From Rutidosis leptorrhynchoides (lineage: Eukaryota > Streptophyta > Magnoliopsida > Asterales > Asteraceae): a DNA stretch of 64,000 nt. Made by a program: the position numbers and the translations under genes. Under the pieces are notes generated by a model, which saw only the letters and a program-made list of their open reading frames with translations, was not told the origin of the DNA and searched no databases. The DNA lies in NCBI RefSeq assembly GCF_046630445.1, contig NC_092342.1:83235001-83299000 (forward strand), given 5' to 3'. Positions 1-15,648 of this stretch are shown one piece after another. Position 1 is the first letter of the stretch. Each line of letters starts with the position of its first letter.

Positions 1-214
1 TAGTTAATCAAAAATGATTAATAAAAATTAATCATGCATGCAAATAATATCTTAAATATTATTCGTGAAAAGTTCATGTGTCACAAAGACGTGTCGGGCA
101 TTCACAAGTCAATCGCGGTAACAAGTAAATGTATATAAACAATACATTCAATAAATCACAAGTATTAATAATAAATATTAATAAGTAAACGTTGGAAAAT
201 CCAGGGTCGTTACA
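1..214 (-). repeat. 3' LTR of Tekay-1, first 214 bp (partial)
   Basis: Near-identical to 21488-21702, with only a few substitutions and a single-base indel. In element orientation it begins TGTAACGACCC at 214, directly after the PPT. The remainder of the LTR lies outside the window. Confidence 0.93.
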
Positions 215-252
215 TTACCCACCTGTTAAAGAAAATTTCGTCCCGAAATTTT
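215..252 (-). other. PPT region and adjacent palindrome of Tekay-1
   Basis: On the minus strand the sequence reads a 21-nt inverted repeat (232-252, arms AAAATTTCG and CGAAATTTT around a 3-nt centre), then TTTCTTTAACAGGTGGGTAA, then the LTR start TGTAAC. The AGGTGGGTAA stretch next to the LTR is the likely plus-strand primer. The same layout occurs in NonAuto-2 and Tekay-9. Confidence 0.7.
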
Positions 253-2479
253 AAGTTGAGGTAGATGGAGGAGTCGGGAAAAGGTGAGGATACTTCTGCA
301 TCATTTGATCCTCTCGTTCCCAAGTGAACTCAGGTCCTCGTTTGGCATTCCATCGTACTCGGATGATCGAAATCTTGTTGCGTTTCAAAGTTTTGACCTC
401 ACGGTCCATAATCTCGACAAGTTCTTCCACGAAGTGGAGTTTGTCATCAATTGTAAGTTCCTCAGTGGTATGATAAGTTCGGGTGCAGTAAGACACTTCT
501 TCAAGTTTAACACGTGGAAGGTAGGATGAACTGAGCTCAATTGTGTTGGAAGATCCAAACGGTAAGCAATAGGTCCAACACGTTCCAAGATTTCAAAAGG
601 ACCAATATATCGTGGGTTTAACTTTCCACGTTTTCAAAAACGAATCACACCTTTCCAAGGTGCAACCTTCAACATTACATGGTTACCAACGTTGAACTCA
701 AAGTCTTTACATTTAAGATCGGCATAACTCTTTTGACGATCGTGGGCTGTCTTAAGTCTAGCTTGAATTTGAGCAATCTTCTCCGTTGTTTCATGGACTA
801 CCTCGGGTCCGGTGATTTGCTTTTCGCCTACTTCGGCCCAACAAATAGGAGATCTGCACTTGCGGCCATACAATGCTTCAAAAGGTGCGGTATTAATACT
901 CGAGTGATAATTGTTATTGTAAGAAAATTCAGCGAGTGGCAAATGCCTTTCCCAGGCCTTTCCGAAGTCAATGACACATGCACGCAACATGTCCTCCAAA
1001 GTCTGAATCGTTCGTTCACTTTGTCCGTCGGTCTGTGGATGATATGCAGTACTCATGTCGAGACGGGTTCCCATGGCTTCTTGTAAGGAACACCAAAATC
1101 TAGAAGCAAAACGGGGATCGCGGTCTGAGATGATCGATAAAGGTACACCATGACGATATACAACCTCTTTGATGTATAATTGAGCAAGTCTCTCCATCGT
1201 ATCCATTTCCTTCATAGCCAAGAAGTGTGCAGATTTGGTAAGACGGTCAACGATAACCCAGATGGTATCGTATCCGCCCACCGTCTTTGGTAGCTTGGTG
1301 ATGAAATCCATTGTGATCATTTCCCACTTCCATTGTGGGATTTCCAGTTGTTGAAGCAATCCAGAGGGCCTCTGATGCTCGGCCTTAACTTTTGAGCAAG
1401 TCAAACACTTACCAACATAAGTAGCAACGTCCTTCTTAAGATTCGGCCACCAGTACTATTCCTTAAGATCGTGGTACATTTTTCCCGCTCTGGGATGAAT
1501 CGAATATCTCGATTTGTGGGCTTCATCAAGTATAAGGTTCCGTAGATCTCCATAAAGAGGTACCCAAATTCTTCTGGCATAACATCGGAGTTCAGATGCC
1601 CTAACCTCGAATTTAGAGACAAAAATGTTCAAATGTTCATGAGATATATTCTCCTCCTTGAGAGCCTCATCTTGGGCTACTCGGATCTGGCTGTTGAGGT
1701 TTGAATGGATGGGGATGTTCAGAGCCCTAACACGAAGAGGTGCTGTCCTCTCCTTTTGGCTTAAAGCGTCAGCTACAACATTGGCCTTGCAGGATGATAG
1801 CGAAGTTCACAATCATAGTCGTTCAGCATCTTGATCCATCGACGCTGTCATTCAGTTGTTTCTGATCGAAGATGTGTTGGAGGCTTTTGTGGTCGGTGAA
1901 GATAGTGCTCTTAGTTCCATACAAATAGTGTCTCCACAATTTGAGCGCAAAGACAACGGCTCCAAGTTCGAGATTGTGGGTAGTATAGTTTCATTCGTGA
2001 ATCTTCAGTTGACGGGAAGCATAGGCAATAACCTTTGATCTTTGCATCAGTACACAACCAAAACCACTTTTCGAAGCATCGTAATAAACGACGAAATCGT
2101 CACTACCTTTAGGAAGAGATAAGATAGGTGAGGTGGTCAACTTCTTCTTCAAGGTTTGAAATGCTGATTCGTGTGCGGGTTCCCAAATGAACTTCTTCCC
2201 CTTGTGAGTCAGCGCGGTCAAAGGACGCACAATCAGAGAGAAACCTTCAATAAACCTTCGGTAGTAACCGGCGAGACCTAGAAATTGGCGAATATGAGTC
2301 GGAGTAGTGGGGGTCTCCCACTTGCTGATAGCTTCAATCTTGGCGGGATCAACTTTGATACCCTGGTCGCTCACAACATGACCCAGAAATTGGACTTCCT
2401 TCAACCAAAATTCACACTTGGAGAATTTCGCATAAAGTTGCTCTTGTCTCAAGAGTTCAAGTACTAGTCGGAGATGTTG
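251..2479 (-). pseudogene. Tekay-1 pol, 3' part: RT end, RNase H, integrase, chromodomain
   Basis: Read on the minus strand from 2479. RT thumb/connection with the [12 protein letters not shown] motif and RNase H ([15 protein letters not shown]) occupy 2479-1994. A TGA at 1991-1993 interrupts RNase H, followed by a frameshift near 1840 where the usual QLNMRQRRW motif loses bases. Integrase follows, with the zinc-finger end (CLTCSKVK) near 1400 and the DDE core between 1330 and 950 ([21 protein letters not shown]). A TAG lies at 1456-1458 and a TGA at 634-636. The last 80 residues (to 251) contain [15 protein letters not shown] and [17 protein letters not shown], matching the chromodomain-like tail of Tekay/Del elements. 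The frame runs on from 14962 across the NonAuto-2 insertion. No functional product is expected. Confidence 0.9.
2475..2479. repeat. Target-site duplication (left copy) of NonAuto-2
   Basis: TGTTG immediately left of the LTR start TGTGACAACCC; the matching copy is at 14957-14961. Five-base duplications are typical of LTR retrotransposon integration. Confidence 0.95.
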
Positions 2480-4149
2480 TGTGACAACCCGAAAATTTCC
2501 AACCAAATTTAAACTTTAATCTTTATATGTTTCCGACACAATAAGCAATATTTGTTAAGTTAAATTTCAAGAATTTTAAACTATGTTCATACATTCATTC
2601 AACCTCGACCAAGTTCCAACGATTCACGAACCATTAAACGAATATGATTATATATGTGTATGTGTATATATATTATAACTTGAAACGTAAACGAAATATT
2701 AGATTAAATACTTTATATGATTGTATCTGTTTCAAAATGTTTATCAATGGAATTAGAAGATAAGATCAACTGATTGAATTATCAGATATATTAAATTATG
2801 ATTACAAGTCTCTGTTGAAAGGCCCACGTTGATTTGAGAAATCTTTCCATTTTAACAATATTCGGAAAATGGTAAATTAATTTATAAATAAGAACAAATT
2901 GTCAATCATTGAGAACTAGACAAAGGATAGTGGAAGATTGAATCTCATAAAGACTCGATTGATCTATTTAGTTTCAAACGTACAAAAACGTTTTCAGTTT
3001 AAAAAGAACTTTATTATTAAAACGTATATAACTTTTATAAATATCTAGAACCACTTTTGACAACTCATTACTTAACTAGTATGATAAAGATAACGATATT
3101 TATATTTTATTTTATTAAATATATATAACGTTTAAATTAATATTATATATATTTATACGCGTATAATACGTACATAGTTTTATACTTTTACTATACTTAA
3201 ACTTTACCTTTACTTTATTTTTACTTTACTTTAACTTTAATAATTCACTTTAATAATTCATACTTTAATAATTTATACTTTAATAATTCACTTTAATAAT
3301 TCATACTTTAATAATTCACTTTAATAATTCATACTTTAATAATTCATACTTTAATAATTCATTTTAATAATTCAAAAATCTATTATAAATAGAATTCAAT
3401 AGGTTTCATTATTTCATAGAAACTTGAAAATATTTTTCTCTAAACTCTCTCAATCGATTTACATATATATATTTACTCCGTATTATTTCAAGATATTATT
3501 AGTATACATAAAATATTACGACGGAGTGTTGTCCGAGTGATTTCGAAATTGTTTTTCGAGTCGGATAGGATTAAGGAAATTATGGGTTATAGCTATGGAG
3601 GTGATTGAGTATGGTTCATGGGTATGCTCGTGAGGTCAATATAGTGTTTATCATTTTCGTTGCGTCTACGTACCTTTCCTGCAATATTGAATCTCAATAT
3701 TGATACGTGAGTACTCATAATTTAACTTTTACATACTAATAGTGTATCCCTGACTAGTGCTCGAGTATTTAGGATTATGCATGCTTGTACTTTTGATATT
3801 GCCCTTAGACAGGTTAGGTTGAATCTTGAATTAGTTACACTTGCGGTTGAGATAAGGTATAAGATATGCATGTCCTTGGAAAGCTAGCGAAAAATTAAGA
3901 ACTTTTCCTTTAGATATCGAATGGTTTCGATGAACGGATTAGAAGTTATAATCAATTGAATTTTTGATATTTTTATTAAAAATGATTATTATTATCGTCG
4001 TTTTTATCGTCGTTCTAGTTTTATCTTATTATTATCATTATTATTATCTTTATCAATAAAAGGGATTTATCATTAAAAATTGTTTTTTTATTACTATCGT
4101 TATTATCGTTAAAGTTATAATTAGTATTATTATTATTATTATCCAATTA

Positions 4150-4194
<45 letters not shown>

Positions 4195-6116
4195 GTATTA
4201 ATATATATATATATCATTATTTAAAAATGGTTATTGTTATTGTTATTATTATTATTACTATATTATCATTAAGATAATTATTAGTATTATCGTTAATAAT
4301 ATTATAGTAACTATCATTATTAATATTAGTGTAATTAAAACAAATAATTGTAACACCTAAATATTTTGATTACTATTATTATCATTATTATGAACACGAT
4401 ATAAAAGACGATTAAAAGCTATTAAATGAAACGATTAGGAAATAATGAGTAAGAGTATCATGATGAAATTAAAATATTATAAGATATTAATTTAGATAAA
4501 ATTATCGTTCTTATTATTTTTATCATTACTATTATTATTAAAAGTATCGTTAGTATTAAAACTATCATTTTAACAAAAATTATCATTTTAATAGAAATGT
4601 CATTGTTACTATAAAATATCATTATTATTATTATTTTAAATAGAATTATTATTTTAAAGATAATATTAAAAATTATCGTAAATATTAAAGTTATCATAAT
4701 TAGAATTATCGTTTTATCATAATGTCATCTTAGTAATTATAAATATTGATATTTTTATAATAATAATTATTATTACAAAATAATACAACTTTTACTTACT
4801 ATCATTATAGATATTATTTTATAAAATAAATATGTGATACAAACATATTTTACTACGTGTAATAACTTACTTTAATAATACCTATCATATTATCTTTATG
4901 ATATTAAATGAACCCTATAAATTTTATTACTTAATATATATAAAAGTATATTTGATTATATAAATTTAATATAAAATTTTATTTATTAATAAATAAATTA
5001 TATTATTTACTCTAATAAATCTTTTTAAAATATTTAAAAATATAAAACGACGATATTTAAACTATATATTAATCATGTATAGATTTTTAGAAATTATTTT
5101 GAGTCAAATTTACTTTTGTTGACTTTTGCATATTAGTCTCGAGCATTAGGATTGTGGTACACTATGACTTGACCTAATTTGTTAGACAAATATTGACCAA
5201 CATATAAATATATATAATTAATTTAGGTTCGTGAATCCGAGGCCAACCTTGCACTTGTTCAATGACGTTATATGTATTTTTACTACGAAATACAGTATGG
5301 TGAGTTTCATTTGCCTTTTTACCCTTTATATTTTTGGGCTGAGAATACATGCGCAACTTTTATAAATGTTTTACGAAATAGACACAAGTACGTGAAACTA
5401 CATTCTATGGTTGAATTATCGAAATCGAATATGCCCCTTTTTATTAAGTCTGGTAATCTAAGAATTAGGGAACAGACACCCTAATTGACGCGAATCCTAA
5501 AGATAGATCTATTGGGCCTAACAAACCCCATCCAAAGTACTGGATGCTTTAGTACTTCGAAATTTATATCATGTCCGAAGGAGGATCCCGGAATGATAGG
5601 GGATATTCTTATATGTATCTAGTTAATGTCGGTTACCAGGCGTTCACCATATGAATGATTATTTTTGTCTCTATGCATGGGACGTATATTTATGAGAACT
5701 GAAAATGAAATTCTTGTGGTCTATTAAAATGATGGAAATAAATGATTATGATAAACTAATGAACTCACCAACCTTTTGGTTGACACTTTAAAGCATGTTT
5801 ATTCTCAGGTGTTAAAGAAATCTTCCGCTGTGCATTTGCTCATTTTAAAGATATTACTTGGAGTCTTTCATAGCATATTTTGAAGAACGTTGCATTCGAG
5901 TCATTGAGTTCATCAAAGATTATTATTAAATCAATTTATAGTTGGATAGTGGATATTATGAAATGGTATGCATGCCTGTCAATTTTCGATGTAAAGAAAG
6001 TTTGTCTTTTAAAAACGAATGCGATGTTTGTAAAATGTATCATATAGAGGTCAAATACCTCGCAATGTAATCAACTATTGTGAATCGTTTATAATGTATA
6101 TGAACGGGTCCTTTCA
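2480..6116 (+). repeat. 5' LTR of NonAuto-2
   Basis: Begins TGTGACAACCC and ends ...GGGTCCTTTCA. It includes a minisatellite of 13- and 15-bp units built on CTTTAATAATTCA(TA) at about 3232-3375 and a long ATT/ATC trinucleotide-rich stretch at about 3980-4760. The last ~890 bp (from about 5225) match the end of the Tekay-9 LTR; the centre does not. Confidence 0.95.
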
Positions 6117-6118
6117 GT

Positions 6119-6130
6119 TGGTATCAGAGC
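6119..6130 (+). other. PBS of NonAuto-2 (initiator Met tRNA)
   Basis: TGGTATCAGAGC, complementary to the 3' end of plant tRNA-iMet, begins two bases after the 5' LTR end. It is a perfect match to the canonical 12-nt PBS, unlike the mismatched one in Tekay-9. Confidence 0.95.
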
Positions 6131-6458
6131 GGTGGTCTTAGCGAACCAGGTCTGCATTAGTGTGTCTAACTGATAAGTCGATAGGATGCATTAGTGAGTC
6201 TGGACTTCGACCGTATCTCCATGTCAAAAGTTTTGCTTATCATTTTGTGTCGAAAATTAACTACTTATCATCCTCAGAAAATTACCTGCTTATCATTTTT
6301 AGTCTAAGACACGTCTTGCTGTATTGATTGCATGAATAGTGTATAGACAAAAATTCATATCTTAGCATATCTGCTAAATCATATCTTATCGTATCTGTTA
6401 CTTTAAACTTTGCCTGACATATCCCGCAAAGTCCTCCGTAATCTACGAAATCTTTTGA

Positions 6459-6603
<145 letters not shown>

Positions 6604-6678
6604 TATGTAATTAGAATACCATCCGTTAGCCAAAATCATTTCATATCGGAAAAAAAATCCTTTATCCAATCGTGCGAA

Positions 6679-7113
6679 ATGGAATTCGTCATCAGTTCAA
6701 GTCACTCAGATTCCGAAATGGAATCCCATTCAAGCTCCGAAAGCAGTGTGACCGGAATAGATCAACCAATCAGTCATCACCTATTCTGGATGAATTGGGG
6801 ATGGGTTCGTAGCCTCCTCAATCATTGGAGACAAGAAGAAGGTGATCCCTTCCATCCACCACATTGTCCTCTTGATGAAGAACCTGAAGCACTTACCGGC
6901 GAACCTGTCCGAAACACCATTTTCTCGCTCATTTCCAGAGTATCTCGTCACGATTATATATTACATCAAATTTTAGATTTTATTTATCCGCTCGTCCGAA
7001 CCGACAATCACCCCGGTGTAATAGAAGAAGTCAACGAGCTTCGCGCTCGGGTAGTGGTTTTAGAGAATATGGTGCAGAGATTACAAACACCAGCAGCAGC
7101 GTCAGCAGCATAA
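6679..7113 (+). CDS. NonAuto-2 accessory ORF, 144 aa, unknown function
   Basis: The only clear ORF inside NonAuto-2. The product starts MEFVISSSHSDSEMES (Ser/acidic-rich), has an aromatic middle (HHLFWMNWGWVRSLLNHW), then a Pro/Cys/Glu stretch, and ends in a short predicted coiled coil (EEVNELRARVVVLENMVQRL, residues about 115-134). No catalytic motif is visible. Position between PBS and the expected gag start matches extra ORFs in Tekay-1 and Tekay-9, but the three proteins do not align convincingly by eye beyond a coiled coil shared with Tekay-1. The frame continues after TAA 7111-7113 as a Pro/Ser/Thr-rich tail broken by TAA and TAG, so the ancestral protein was probably longer. Function unknown. 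Confidence 0.55.
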   Translation: MEFVISSSHSDSEMESHSSSESSVTGIDQPISHHLFWMNWGWVRSLLNHWRQEEGDPFHPPHCPLDEEPEALTGEPVRNTIFSLISRVSRHDYILHQILDFIYPLVRTDNHPGVIEEVNELRARVVVLENMVQRLQTPAAASAA

Positions 7114-7255
7114 CCAGTACCACCATCATCAACACCAACAGTACCATTACCACCTCCAACCACAACCGCGTCGTAAACCTCAACTTCACAATCTGTCCCA
7201 CGAGCATCAACGTCATACGCACCATAGATACCAAGGAGTACCAACAACAATAACT

Positions 7256-7618
7256 GACGAAGTATTAATTCATAACTTCATTGAAGAAACATTTCGCGGT
7301 GATTATGTAATCTCTAAAGTCTTAGAGATTATCTAATCTAGCCCTAACCATAAATCAGTTATGCGAACCAAAATGATGGAAGGAAGAGTAGAAACCCTGA
7401 CAAAAATGGTGTGTGATTAACAAGCTAAACTTGCTTTACCAACAACATCAATAGTACCATCAGCGTTACCAGCATCGTCAGTACAGTCAACATCCGAATC
7501 AACAACACCGATAACATCACAAACTCCGTCAGTTCAAGAATCACTGTGGACATCATTACGAATCAATAACGTTTATATTGTATCAACGAGTTATGAAGAA
7601 TTAACTCATTTCCTCTGA
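7256..7618 (+). pseudogene. Decayed second accessory module of NonAuto-2
   Basis: An open frame broken by two TAA codons (after LEII, near 7334, and after MVCD, near 7418). It encodes a helix-like stretch with EGRVETLTKMV followed by a Ser/Thr/Pro-rich tail. Layout resembles the end of the 144-aa ORF (helical segment, then RVVVLENMV, then P/S/T tail), suggesting duplication of a module. A third, more decayed copy of its DNA lies at about 8015-8110. Confidence 0.4.
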
Positions 7619-7630
7619 AGAAATTATATG

Positions 7631-10319
<2,689 letters not shown>

Positions 10320-10932
10320 TGATGAAACATGACTAGGAACTTAGAAATCAACAGATTTAACTCACACAATGGCAGAATAAGTGAATCAAACCCTCTAGTG
10401 AATAGGTTAAGTTTTTTTTTGATTAATTTAGTCAAACCACAACTAAATCAAGTGTGATTAGATCAACACCTAGAGCTATTATTCACCACATGGGTGATTT
10501 GGACTGAGAGAGAATCGGAAGAGCTCACTAGATCTGAGTGTGTGTAACAAATAAGAGGCTTAACCTAAAATGAAGAACATAAGACTTTATATACCCCTAC
10601 TGTTGACTCACCCATACGATTCATTCATCACACGTACGAGTTGGCTTCATCAGCCGTACGGGTGATCACTCACTCGTGTCTTCTCATTTAGGTTGTAATT
10701 GTGACTTAGCTCAGCATCAACCGTGCGTATGAGCCTGTCAGCCGTACTAGTGAGGCTTCACTCGTACGTCTGACTAAGTCTAACATAGTCAAACATCTAA
10801 ATCTCGTTCCTGCAGTTCCTGTAACCACATACAAACACAGGATAATAATGAGCAATCATGGTGGCCTGTAAACTGTTGTACCTGCAATGGACGTGGGTAG
10901 ATGTCTAGGGACTTGCATAAAATGCATCAACA
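10320..10932 (-). mobile_element. Solo-3: solo LTR inside NonAuto-2
   Basis: 613 bp flanked by perfect 5-bp repeats GAAGG (10315-10319 and 10933-10937). Plus-strand ends are TGATGAAACATG and GCATCAACA, i.e. TG...CA in both orientations. A TATA-like TTTATATA at 10586-10593 reads TATATAAA on the minus strand, so the LTR is probably minus-oriented. Upstream of it in that orientation are at least six CGTACG-like sites (about 10609-10770). No internal region remains, as expected after LTR-LTR recombination. The family was not identified. Confidence 0.85.
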
Positions 10933-10937
10933 GAAGG

Positions 10938-11322
10938 TGTGAGTTGTAAGGAAACGAAGGAGGTGAATTTATAAGAAAATCTCCGACAGAATAATTAAAA
11001 TGGACGATCGCATTTAATGCGGATCCTAATTTCCTTGATTACCGGAGAGTCAAATCTTATTAAGAAGATTTTCTTCAAATCCCTTGAAATCTGGGAATCA
11101 GTCATATCTACGTCAAATGATAAGATGAATCTATACTTACTCATTTCACTCTTCTATGTTAGCTTCATTCGTACTCTTCATATAAATGGATTGTTTATCC
11201 AAATTATTCGCTGATGATAAAACTCTAATTTTCAGCCCGTATGTATCATGAAAACATACTTATTATCATTCACGACCTTTCCACTTAAATTTCGGGACGA
11301 AATTTCTTTAACGGGTAGGTAC
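10938..11322 (+). other. NonAuto-2 3' end with palindrome and PPT
   Basis: No gene. At 11287-11305 lies a palindrome with arms AAATTTCG and CGAAATTT around GGA, then TTAACGGGTAGGTA (11308-11321), then C and the LTR start at 11323. The purine-rich GGGTAGGTA is the likely plus-strand primer. The block is almost identical to 43341-43377 in Tekay-9. Confidence 0.75.
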
Positions 11323-12992
11323 TGTGACAACCCGAAAATTTCCAACCAAATTTAAACTTTAATCTTTATATGTTTCCGACACAATAAGCAATATTTGTTA
11401 AGTTAAATTTCAAGAATTTTAAACTATGTTCATACATTCATTCAACCTCGACCAAGTTCCAACGATTCACGAACCATTAAACGAATATGATTATATATGT
11501 GTATGTGTATATATATTATAACTTGAAACGTAAACGAAATATTAGATTAAATACTTTATATGATTGTATCTGTTTCAAAATGTTTATCAATGGAATTAGA
11601 AGATAAGATCAACTGATTGAATTATCAGATATATTAAATTATGATTACAAGTCTCTGTTGAAAGGCCCACGTTGATTTGAGAAATCTTTCCATTTTAACA
11701 ATATTCGGAAAATGGTAAATTAATTTATAAATAAGAACAAATTGTCAATCATTGAGAACTAGACAAAGGATAGTGGAAGATTGAATCTCATAAAGACTCG
11801 ATTGATCTATTTAGTTTCAAACGTACAAAAACGTTTTCAGTTTAAAAAGAACTTTATTATTAAAACGTATATAACTTTTATAAATATCTAGAACCACTTT
11901 TGACAACTCATTACTTAACTAGTATGATAAAGATAACGATATTTATATTTTATTTTATTAAATATATATAACGTTTAAATTAATATTATATATATTTATA
12001 CGCGTATAATACGTACATAGTTTTATACTTTTACTATACTTAAACTTTACCTTTACTTTATTTTTACTTTACTTTAACTTTAATAATTCACTTTAATAAT
12101 TCATACTTTAATAATTTATACTTTAATAATTCACTTTAATAATTCATACTTTAATAATTCACTTTAATAATTCATACTTTAATAATTCATACTTTAATAA
12201 TTCATTTTGATAATTCAAAAATCTATTATAAATAGAATTCAATAGGTTTCATTATTTCATAGAAACTTGAAAATATTTTTCTCTAAACTCTCTCAATCGA
12301 TTTACATATATATATTTACTCCGTATTATTTCAAGATATTATTAGTATACATAAAATATTACGACGGAGTGTTGTCCGAGTGATTTCGAAATTGTTTTTC
12401 GAGTCGGATAGGATTAAGGAAATTATGGGTTATAGCTATGGAGGTGATTGAGTATGGTTCATGGGTATGCTCGTGAGGTCAATATAGTGTTTATCATTTT
12501 CGTTGCGTCTACGTACCTTTCCTGCAAGATTGAATCTCAATATTGATACGTGAGTACTCATAATTTAACTTTTACATACTAATAGTGTATCCCTGACTAG
12601 TGCTCGAGTATTTAGGATTATGCATGCTTGTACTTTTGATATTGCCCTTAGACAGGTTAGGTTGAATCTTGAATTAGTTACACTTGCGGTTGAGATAAGG
12701 TATAAGATATGCATGTCCTTGGAAAGCTAGCGAAAAATTAAGAACTTTTACTTTAGATATCGAATGGTTTCGATGAACGGATTAGAAGTTATAATCAATT
12801 GAATTTTCGATATTTTTATTAAAAATGATTATTATTATCGTCGTTTTTATCGTCGTTCTAGTTTTATCTTATTATTATCATTATTATTATCTTTATCAAT
12901 AAAAGGGATTTATCATTAAAAATTGTTTTTTTATTACTATCGTTATTATCGTTAAAGTTATAATTAGTATTATTATTATTATTATCCAATTA

Positions 12993-13028
<36 letters not shown>

Positions 13029-14956
13029 GTATTAATATATATATATATATATCATTATTTAAAAATGGTTATTGTTATTGTTATTATTATTATTACTATA
13101 TTATCATTAAGATAATTATTAGTATTATCGTTAATAATATTATAGTAACTATCATTATTAATATTAGTGTAATTAAAACAAATAATTGTAACACCTAAAT
13201 ATTTTGATTACTATTATTATCATTATTATGAACACGATATAAAAGACGATTAAAAGCTATTAAACGAAACGATTAGGAAATAATGAGTAAGAGTATCATG
13301 ATGAAATTTAAAATATTATAAGATATTAATTTAGATAAAATTATCGTTCTTATTATTTTTATCATTACTATTATTATTAAAAGTATCGTTAGTATTAAAA
13401 CTATCATTTTAACAAAAATTATCATTTTAATAGAAATGTCATTGTTACTATAAAATATCATTATTATTTATTATTTTAAATAGAATTATTATTTTAAAGA
13501 TAATATTAAAAATTATCGTAAATATTAAAGTTATCATAATTAGAATTATCGTTTTATCATAATGTCATCTTAGTAATTATAAATATTGATATTTTTATAA
13601 TAATAATTATTATTACAAAATAATACAACTTTTACTTACTATCATTATAGATATTATTTTATAAAATAAATATGTGATACAAACATATTTTACTACGTGT
13701 AATAACTTACTTTAATAATACCTATCATATTATCTTTATGATATTAAATGAACCCTATAAATTTTATTACTTAATATATATAAAAGTATATTTGATTATA
13801 TAAATTTAATATAAAATTTTATTTATTAATAAATAAATTATATTATTTACTCTAATAAATCTTTTTAAAATATTTAAAAATATAAAACGACGATATTTAA
13901 ACTATATATTAATCATGTATAGATTTTTAGAAATTATTTTGAGTCAAATTTACTTTTGTTGACTTTTGCATATTAGTCTCGAGCATTAGGATTGTGGTAC
14001 ACTATGACTTGACCTAATTTGTTAGACAAATATTGACCAACATATAAATATATATAATTAATTTAGGTTCGTGAATCCGAGGCCAACCTTGCACTTGTTC
14101 AATGACGTTATATGTATTTTTACTACGAAATACAGTATGGTGAGTTTCATTTGCCTTTTTACCCTTTATATTTTTGGGCTGAGAATACATGCGCAACTTT
14201 TATAAATGTTTTACGAAATAGACACAAGTACGTGAAACTACATTCTATGGTTGAATTATCGAAATCGAATATGCCCCTTTTTATTAAGTCTGGTAATCTA
14301 AGAATTAGGGAACAGACACCCTAATTGACGCGAATCCTAAAGATAGATCTATTGGGCCTAACAAACCCCATCCAAAGTACTGGATGCTTTAGTACTTCGA
14401 AATTTATATCATGTCCGAAGGAGGATCCCGGAATGATAGGGGATATTCTTATATGTATCTAGTTAATGTCGGTTACCAGGCGTTCACCATATGAATGATT
14501 ATTTTTGTCTCTATGCATGGGACGTATATTTATGAGAACTGAAAATGAAATTCTTGTGGTCTATTAAAATGATGGAAATAAATGATTATGATAAACTAAT
14601 GAACTCACCAACCTTTTGGTTGACACTTTAAAGCATGTTTATTCTCAGGTGTTAAAGAAATCTTCCGCTGTGCATTTGATCATTTTAAAGATATTACTTG
14701 GAGTCTTTCATAGCATATTTTGAAGAACGTTGCATTCGAGTCATTGAGTTCATCAAAGATTATTATTAAATCAATTTATAGTTGGATAGTGGATATTATG
14801 AAATGGTATGCATGCCTGTCAATTTTCGATGTAAAGAAAGTTTGTCTTTTAAAAACGAATGCGATGTTTGTAAAATGTATCATATAGAGGTCAAATACCT
14901 CGCAATGTAATCAACTATTGTGAATCGTTTATAATGTATATGAACGGGTCCTTTCA
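11323..14956 (+). repeat. 3' LTR of NonAuto-2
   Basis: 3634 bp, TGTGACAACCC...CTTTCA. Differences from the 5' copy seen by eye: about six substitutions (for example near 12214, 12525, 12746, 12806, 13264 and 14679) and length changes in TA/ATT/T tracts. It is followed by the TSD copy TGTTG at 14957-14961. Confidence 0.95.
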
Positions 14957-15642
14957 TGTTGCTCATGCTCTTCTTCGCTCTTAGAGTAGATGAGGATATC
15001 ATCTATGAAGACGATAACAAACTTATCTAGGTATGGCTTGCAGACACGGTTCATGAGGTCCATGAATACGGCAGGTGCGTTGGTTAAACAGAATGGCATC
15101 ACAAGAAACTCATAATGTCCATAACGAGTTCTAAATGCGGTCTTCATCACATCACTTTCTTTCACCCTCAACTAGTGATAATCGGATCGCAAATCGATCT
15201 TCGAGTAAATGCTCAATCCTTGTAGTTGGTCAAAAAGATCGTCAATACGGGGAAGAGGATACCGATTCTTGATTGTCAATTTGTTGAGTTCACGGTAGTC
15301 GATACACATGCGGAAGGATCCATCCTTCTTATTCACAAATAAAACAGGTGCGCCCCAAGGCGAGAAACTTGGTTGGATAAATCCACGGTCTAACAGTTCT
15401 TGTAGTTGGCTCTGCAACTCTTGCATTTCGGAAGGTGCGAGTCTATAAGGTGCGCGAGCTACAGGTGCAACTCCTGGTATTAAATCGATCTGAAACTCTA
15501 CTGCTCTCGGTGGCGGTAATCCAGGCAATTCTTCAGGGAAGACATCGGAAAATTCGTTCACAATTCGAACGCCGTTCACACTCTTCACCTCGGTTTCTAC
15601 CATTTTCACATGTGCTAGGACAGCAAGACATCCCTTCTTCAT
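14957..15642 (-). pseudogene. Tekay-1 pol, 5' part: RT fingers and palm
   Basis: Read on the minus strand from 15642. The pre-RT linker carries [17 protein letters not shown], followed by the RT core: [36 protein letters not shown], a TAG stop at 15172-15174 where Gln is usual (YHQ), [15 protein letters not shown] and the catalytic [11 protein letters not shown]. The frame is cut at 14961 by NonAuto-2 and resumes in phase at 2479. The same frame runs upstream through TAA 15649-15651 into gag, so gag and pol were once one ORF. Both stops are explained by CAA/CAG-to-TAA/TAG change. Confidence 0.92.
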
Positions 15643-15648
15643 GATCTT

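Noticed and set aside
3232..3375. Regular short repeats suggesting a CRISPR-like array (also 12075-12220)
   Set aside because: Units of 13-15 bp in direct tandem without spacers, inside a plant LTR: a minisatellite.
4100..4760. Possible coding ORF on the minus strand (MITLIFTIIF...)
   Set aside because: Comes from ATT/ATC trinucleotide repeats in the NonAuto-2 LTR.
5174..5484. Small ORFs of 60 and 70 codons, each present twice (also 14014-14324)
   Set aside because: Both copies are in the NonAuto-2 LTRs; no protein features.
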